The position numbers and the translations under genes were made by a program. Below are positions 60,705 through 64,000 of a stretch of 64,000 bases of DNA, piece by piece. This DNA comes from Salsipaludibacter sp963735045 (GTDB lineage Bacteria; Actinomycetota; Nitriliruptoria; Nitriliruptorales; Nitriliruptoraceae): positions 1 through 64,000 of the forward strand of contig CAVTIZ010000001.1 in NCBI GenBank assembly GCA_963735045.1. Reading direction: 5' to 3'. The notes beneath the pieces were generated by a model that was given only the letters and a program-made list of their open reading frames with translations, searched no databases and was not told the origin of the DNA. Position 1 is the first letter of the stretch; the number at the start of each line of letters is the position of its first letter.

Positions 60705-60762
60705 TTGACATATCGAAGAACAACATGCATGATGCACCTGCACCATATCGATGAACGACATG
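60705..60762 (+). promoter_or_regulatory. Promoter with paired direct repeats and palindrome (DUF2975/XRE operon)
   Basis: TTGACA (60705-60710), 17 bases, CATGAT (60728-60733): a near-consensus promoter. Two 19-base direct repeats agree at 17 of 19 positions: 60709-60727, between the -35 and -10, and 60744-60762, around the likely transcription and translation start. A palindrome TGCAT-G-ATGCA (60726-60736) covers the -10. The layout strongly suggests binding by the XRE protein of this operon. Confidence 0.6.
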
Positions 60763-61374
60763 GTGACCGACCCTCCGCACACGCGGCCCGCGACCGGGGA
60801 GTGCACGATGGACGCCACGAGGACACACACGGGCTGGCAGGTCGCGGCCGAGGGCTTCGTCCTGTTCGCGATGGCCGTCGCCCCCATCGCGTCCCTGGCC
60901 CAGGCGATCGGGGTGGTGAGCGGGGACCCGGTGGAGATCCAGGTCGCGGTGGACGCCGCCACTGGGCGCGGCCTCGAGGTGGCAGGGATGGCCGTGACCT
61001 CCGCCACGCTCGAGGTCGTGCCGAGCGCGGGCCAGGCCTGGGTGCTGGCGGCCAACACCCTGGTCGCCGGGCTCTTCGTGGCTGCCGTGGCCTGGCTCGT
61101 CTACCGGGTGCTGGTCGACGCCCGGACGGCACCGGGTCCGTTCCGTCGCGGCATGGCGGCACGGCTGTTCCGCATCGCCGCGGTGGTGTTGGTCGGCGGA
61201 CTCGCCGTGGGGATGCTCGACAACCTGCCCAACCTCCTGCTGACACCCATCGACCTGGGCATGGAGGCGCACCTGTCGTTCGTGCCCGTGGTGGTGGCCG
61301 CGATCGTCGGCTGGCTGGCCGAGGTCTTCCGTCGTGGCGAGGCGATGGACGACGACCTCCAGGGCCTCGTCTGA
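60751..61374 (+). CDS. DUF2975-family membrane protein
   Basis: A 207-residue protein with four hydrophobic segments (about 31-50, 95-115, 137-155, 171-189), and the RIAAVVLVGGLAVGMLDN pattern of the DUF2975 family. Members are usually paired with a small XRE protein, as here. ATG 60751 overlaps an operator-like repeat, so ATG 60808 (start MDATRTHTG) may be the true one. Stop overlaps the XRE start (TGATG). Function unknown. Confidence 0.8.
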   Translation: MNDMVTDPPHTRPATGECTMDATRTHTGWQVAAEGFVLFAMAVAPIASLAQAIGVVSGDPVEIQVAVDAATGRGLEVAGMAVTSATLEVVPSAGQAWVLAANTLVAGLFVAAVAWLVYRVLVDARTAPGPFRRGMAARLFRIAAVVLVGGLAVGMLDNLPNLLLTPIDLGMEAHLSFVPVVVAAIVGWLAEVFRRGEAMDDDLQGLV

Positions 61375-61616
61375 TGGCCCCCGAGCCCGACGTGGGTGAC
61401 CGTGTCCGCTGTCACCTGGACCAGCTCCTGGAGGCGCGTGACCTGACCCTCGTCGCACTGGCCGACGAGGTCGGCGTCACGGTCGCCAACCTGTCCATCC
61501 TCAAGAACGACCGTGCCCGGGCGGTGCGCTTCAGCACGCTGGTCGCCATCTGCGATGCGCTGGACTGCCAGCCAGGCGACCTGTTCAGCGTCGCCGGCCG
61601 GGTGCCGTCCGGGTGA
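61374..61616 (+). CDS. XRE/Cro-type regulator (YozG-like)
   Basis: An 80-residue helix-turn-helix protein: LVALADEVGVTVANLSILKN is the HTH, followed by FSTLVAICDALDCQPGDLF. This is the YozG-type partner of DUF2975 membrane proteins. Translation is coupled to the upstream gene by a one-base overlap. It is the best candidate to bind the repeats at 60709-60762. Confidence 0.9.
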   Translation: MAPEPDVGDRVRCHLDQLLEARDLTLVALADEVGVTVANLSILKNDRARAVRFSTLVAICDALDCQPGDLFSVAGRVPSG

Positions 61617-61671
61617 CCGGGTCGCGCCCAAACAACCGTGCCTACGGTGAGGGGTGAGGACAGGAGCAGCC

Positions 61672-62868
61672 GTGACGGGACCCGTCTACGTGATCGGGAC
61701 CGGCGACACCAAGGGCGCCGAACTGCACTACGTGGCCCAGCTGGTGCGCGACGCGGGCGTCGTCGCCGTCGTGGTCGACGTCGGCACCACCGACCATCCG
61801 ACCACCGGCGACGTCGCGCCCGACGACGTGGCGTCCCACCACCCCGACGGTGCCGAGGCCGTGCGTGTCGACGACCGCGGCGAGGCCGTGACGGCCATGG
61901 CCGTGGCCCTGGAACACTGGCTCGGCGAGCGCGAGGTGGGCGGCGTCATCGGACTCGGTGGCTCGGGCAACACGGCGCTGGTCACCCCGGCGATGCGGTC
62001 CCTGCCCGTCGGCGTGCCCAAGGTGATGGTGTCCACGGTCGCCAGCGGTGACGTGGGGCCCTACGTCGGCCCGTCCGACATCGCCATGATGTACTCGGTG
62101 GCCGACATCGCCGGACTCAACCGCATCACGCGCACGGTGCTGGCCAACGCGGCCGCCGCGATCGCCGGCATGGCCGCCCGGCCGCCGTTGGACGACGACC
62201 GCGACGTCCCGGCCGTCGGGATCACGATGTTCGGGGTCACCACCCCGGCCGTCGAACAGGTCGTCGACCTGCTCGGCGACGATCGCGAGCCCCTGGTGTT
62301 CCACGCCACCGGGACCGGTGGCCGCTCGATGGAGAAGTTGGTCGCCTCCGGCCTGGTCGAGGGCGTCATCGACCTGACCACCACGGAGGTGTGCGACGAG
62401 TTGATGGGTGGGGTCTTCACCGCCGGACCCGGGCGCTTCGACGTCTACGCCGACCACCCGGTCCCCTACGTGGGATCGGTCGGCGCCCTCGACATGGTCA
62501 ACTTCGGTGCCCGGGACACCGTGCCCGAGCGCTTCGACGACCGACTCCTGCACGTGCACAACGCCAACGTCACCCTGATGCGAACCACCCCCGAGGAGAA
62601 CGCCCGCATGGGGGCCTGGATCGCCGACAAGCTCAACGCGATCGCCGGTCCGGTGCGATTCCTGCTGCCGGAGGGCGGGGTGTCCATGCTGGATGCCCCC
62701 GACCAGCCCTTCCACGACCCCGAGGCCGACGCGGCCCTGTTCGACGCGCTCGACGAGGGCTTCGAGGCCTCCGACGACCACCACCTGGTCCGACTCCCCC
62801 ACCACGTCAACGACCCCGCCTTCGCGCGGGCCGTCGTCGCCGCCTACCACGACCTCACCGGAGCCTGA
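61672..62868 (+). CDS. Tm-1-like ATP-binding (UPF0261) protein
   Basis: A 398-residue protein of the UPF0261/Tm-1-like family. VYVIGTGDTKGAELHYVAQ at the N-terminus, GLGGSGNTALVTPAMR, KVMVSTVASGDVGPYVG and VFHATGTGGRSMEKL are the family blocks. Plant Tm-1 has this domain joined to a TIM barrel; here the barrel is the next gene. Bacterial function unknown. GTG start with CAGGAG upstream. Confidence 0.9.
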   Translation: MTGPVYVIGTGDTKGAELHYVAQLVRDAGVVAVVVDVGTTDHPTTGDVAPDDVASHHPDGAEAVRVDDRGEAVTAMAVALEHWLGEREVGGVIGLGGSGNTALVTPAMRSLPVGVPKVMVSTVASGDVGPYVGPSDIAMMYSVADIAGLNRITRTVLANAAAAIAGMAARPPLDDDRDVPAVGITMFGVTTPAVEQVVDLLGDDREPLVFHATGTGGRSMEKLVASGLVEGVIDLTTTEVCDELMGGVFTAGPGRFDVYADHPVPYVGSVGALDMVNFGARDTVPERFDDRLLHVHNANVTLMRTTPEENARMGAWIADKLNAIAGPVRFLLPEGGVSMLDAPDQPFHDPEADAALFDALDEGFEASDDHHLVRLPHHVNDPAFARAVVAAYHDLTGA

Positions 62869-62870
62869 CG

Positions 62871-63710
62871 ATGCCCACCCGCCGTCGCTTCACCCGCACC
62901 GAACTGCTCGAGCGCTTTCGCGCCAAGATCGACGCCGGACGCCCGATCATCGGTGGCGGTGCCGGCACGGGCATCTCGGCGAAGTGGGAGGAGGCGGGCG
63001 GCATCGACCTGATCGTGATCTACAACTCCGGCCGGTTCCGGATGGCCGGCCAGGGCTCGTTGGCCGGCCTGCTCGCCTACGGCAATGCCAACGACATCGT
63101 GGTCGACATGGCCGACGAGGTCCTGTCGGCGGTGACCGACACCCCGGTGCTGGCTGGCGTCAACGGCACCGACCCGTTCATGGACACGGAGGGGTTCCTG
63201 GAACGGTTGCGCGCACTGGGCTTCGCCGGCGTGCAGAACTTCCCCACCGTCGGGCTCATCGACGGGACCTTCCGGGCCAACCTGGAGGAGACCGGGATGG
63301 GCTACGACAAGGAGGTGGAGGTCATCCGCGCCGCCCATGACGCCGACCTGCTGACCACGCCCTACGTGTTCTCCGCCGAGGACGCGACGACCATGACCGA
63401 GGCCGGCGCCGACATCGTGGTGTGCCACATGGGCCTGACCACGGGTGGCGGGATCGGGGCCGAGACCGCGCTCACGCTCGACGACTGCGTGCCCCTGGTC
63501 GACGAGTGGACCGCCGCGGCCCGCGCGGTGCGCGACGACGTCATCGTCCTGGTCCACGGCGGCCCGGTGTCGATGCCCGACGACGCCGCCTTCGTGTTGC
63601 GTGAATGCCACGGCGTGGACGGCTTCTACGGCGCGTCGAGCATGGAGCGCCTGCCCGTCGAGGATGCCCTGCGCACCCAGACCGAGCGTTTCGTGGCCAT
63701 CGAGTACTGA
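62871..63710 (+). CDS. TIM-barrel signal-transduction/PEP hydrolase-like protein
   Basis: A 279-residue member of the PEP-hydrolase-like family (PF09370). IIGGGAGTGISAKWEEAGGI, IYNSGRFRMAGQGSLAGLL and GVQNFPTVGLIDG are the characteristic blocks. It matches the C-terminal TIM-barrel part of plant Tm-1. ATG two bases after the Tm-1-like stop. No direct activity has been assigned to the bacterial protein that I can name with confidence. Confidence 0.9.
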   Translation: MPTRRRFTRTELLERFRAKIDAGRPIIGGGAGTGISAKWEEAGGIDLIVIYNSGRFRMAGQGSLAGLLAYGNANDIVVDMADEVLSAVTDTPVLAGVNGTDPFMDTEGFLERLRALGFAGVQNFPTVGLIDGTFRANLEETGMGYDKEVEVIRAAHDADLLTTPYVFSAEDATTMTEAGADIVVCHMGLTTGGGIGAETALTLDDCVPLVDEWTAAARAVRDDVIVLVHGGPVSMPDDAAFVLRECHGVDGFYGASSMERLPVEDALRTQTERFVAIEY

Positions 63711-63738
63711 CTCGCGAACCCCTCCGACAGGAGCACCG

Positions 63739-64000
63739 ATGCCCGGATCCTTCATCCCGACCGATGCCGTCGAGGTCGACGACCTCGCCTGGGGCGCCCT
63801 CGGGTGGGTGGTCGACCCGACAACCGCGCCGGACGCCGACCTGACCGTGCTGGACGTCACGATCCAGCCCGGACAGGGCCATGGCTTCCACCGTCACCCC
63901 CGCCAGGAGGAGGTCATCCACGTGCTGTCGGGCGCGATCGAGCAGTGGATCGAGCAGGACCACCAGGTGCTCGGCGCCGGCGCGAGCGCGCACGTGCCGG
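63739..64000 (+). CDS. Cupin-domain protein (partial, cut by window end)
   Basis: The first 87 codons of a cupin protein: after LTVLDVTIQPGQGHGFHRHP comes RQEEVIHVLSGAIEQW, the cupin motif with metal-binding His residues and Glu. ATG with GGAG upstream, 28 bases after the TIM-barrel gene. Third gene of the Tm-1-like operon; the rest is outside the window. Confidence 0.75.
   Translation, partial: MPGSFIPTDAVEVDDLAWGALGWVVDPTTAPDADLTVLDVTIQPGQGHGFHRHPRQEEVIHVLSGAIEQWIEQDHQVLGAGASAHVP

Overview
The window is about 70-75% G+C, has many GTG starts, tightly overlapping ATGA/GTGA gene junctions and several actinobacterial gene neighbourhoods (tatD-rpf-rsmA-ispE; a SepX/GlpR-like gene with moaC, moeA and galU; FmdB with a SAF-domain protein). 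It is therefore a chromosomal segment of a high-GC actinomycete. I see no mycolate genes, and cannot name the genus from sequence alone.

Region by region. (1) 1-4.6 kb is the right-hand end of an integrative element: a PD-(D/E)XK-like protein, a divergent AAA ATPase, a small excisionase-like HTH protein behind a clear promoter, and a tyrosine integrase that abuts tRNA-Gln. The other end lies outside the window. (2) 4.6-11.2 kb is a leftward housekeeping block: rfbC-rfbD-rsmI, then tatD-rpf-rsmA-ispE-tRNA-Gln. (3) 11.4-25.2 kb is a cell-surface glycan and sulfation district: a PMT-type mannosyltransferase, rfbB-rfbA, a WecE-like sugar aminotransferase, a methyltransferase, a membrane-anchored GT2, a sulfotransferase, a flippase-like protein, cysD-cysN-cysC (sulfate to PAPS) and an SLC13-type transporter. 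Together these could make a sulfated deoxy-amino-sugar glycan. (4) 25.2-40 kb carries two PGPGW membrane proteins, the phenylacetyl-CoA epoxidase genes paaABCD (no paaE), and a divergent branched-chain-type ABC transporter operon with an embedded acyl-CoA ligase and its lipoprotein binding protein. A MaoC hydratase, paaK, a HAD phosphatase, an asparaginase-II protein and a proline-rich repeat locus follow. (5) 40.4-47 kb is oxidative metabolism: a large FAD/4Fe-4S oxidase, two adjacent acyl-CoA dehydrogenases (the second broken by a one-base frameshift), DoxX, an SDR and tRNA-Ala. (6) 47.3-54 kb holds the SepX/GlpR-like, moaC, moeA and galU genes diverging from a degenerate 5-formyltetrahydrofolate cyclo-ligase-like gene, FmdB, SAF protein and uppP. 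(7) 54-64 kb is accessory: a Tat-exported sugar isomerase/epimerase-like protein, DUF4188/TetR divergent pair, a group II decarboxylase, a secreted PhoX-GDPD fusion, a DUF2975 plus XRE pair behind a repeat-rich promoter, and a Tm-1-like/TIM-barrel/cupin operon cut by the window end.

The most unusual things are the altered nuclease active site on the integrative element, the sulfated-glycan gene set, the operator-like repeats at the DUF2975/XRE promoter, the PhoX-GDPD fusion, the two-gene version of plant Tm-1, the degenerate cyclo-ligase, and the frameshifted dehydrogenase.
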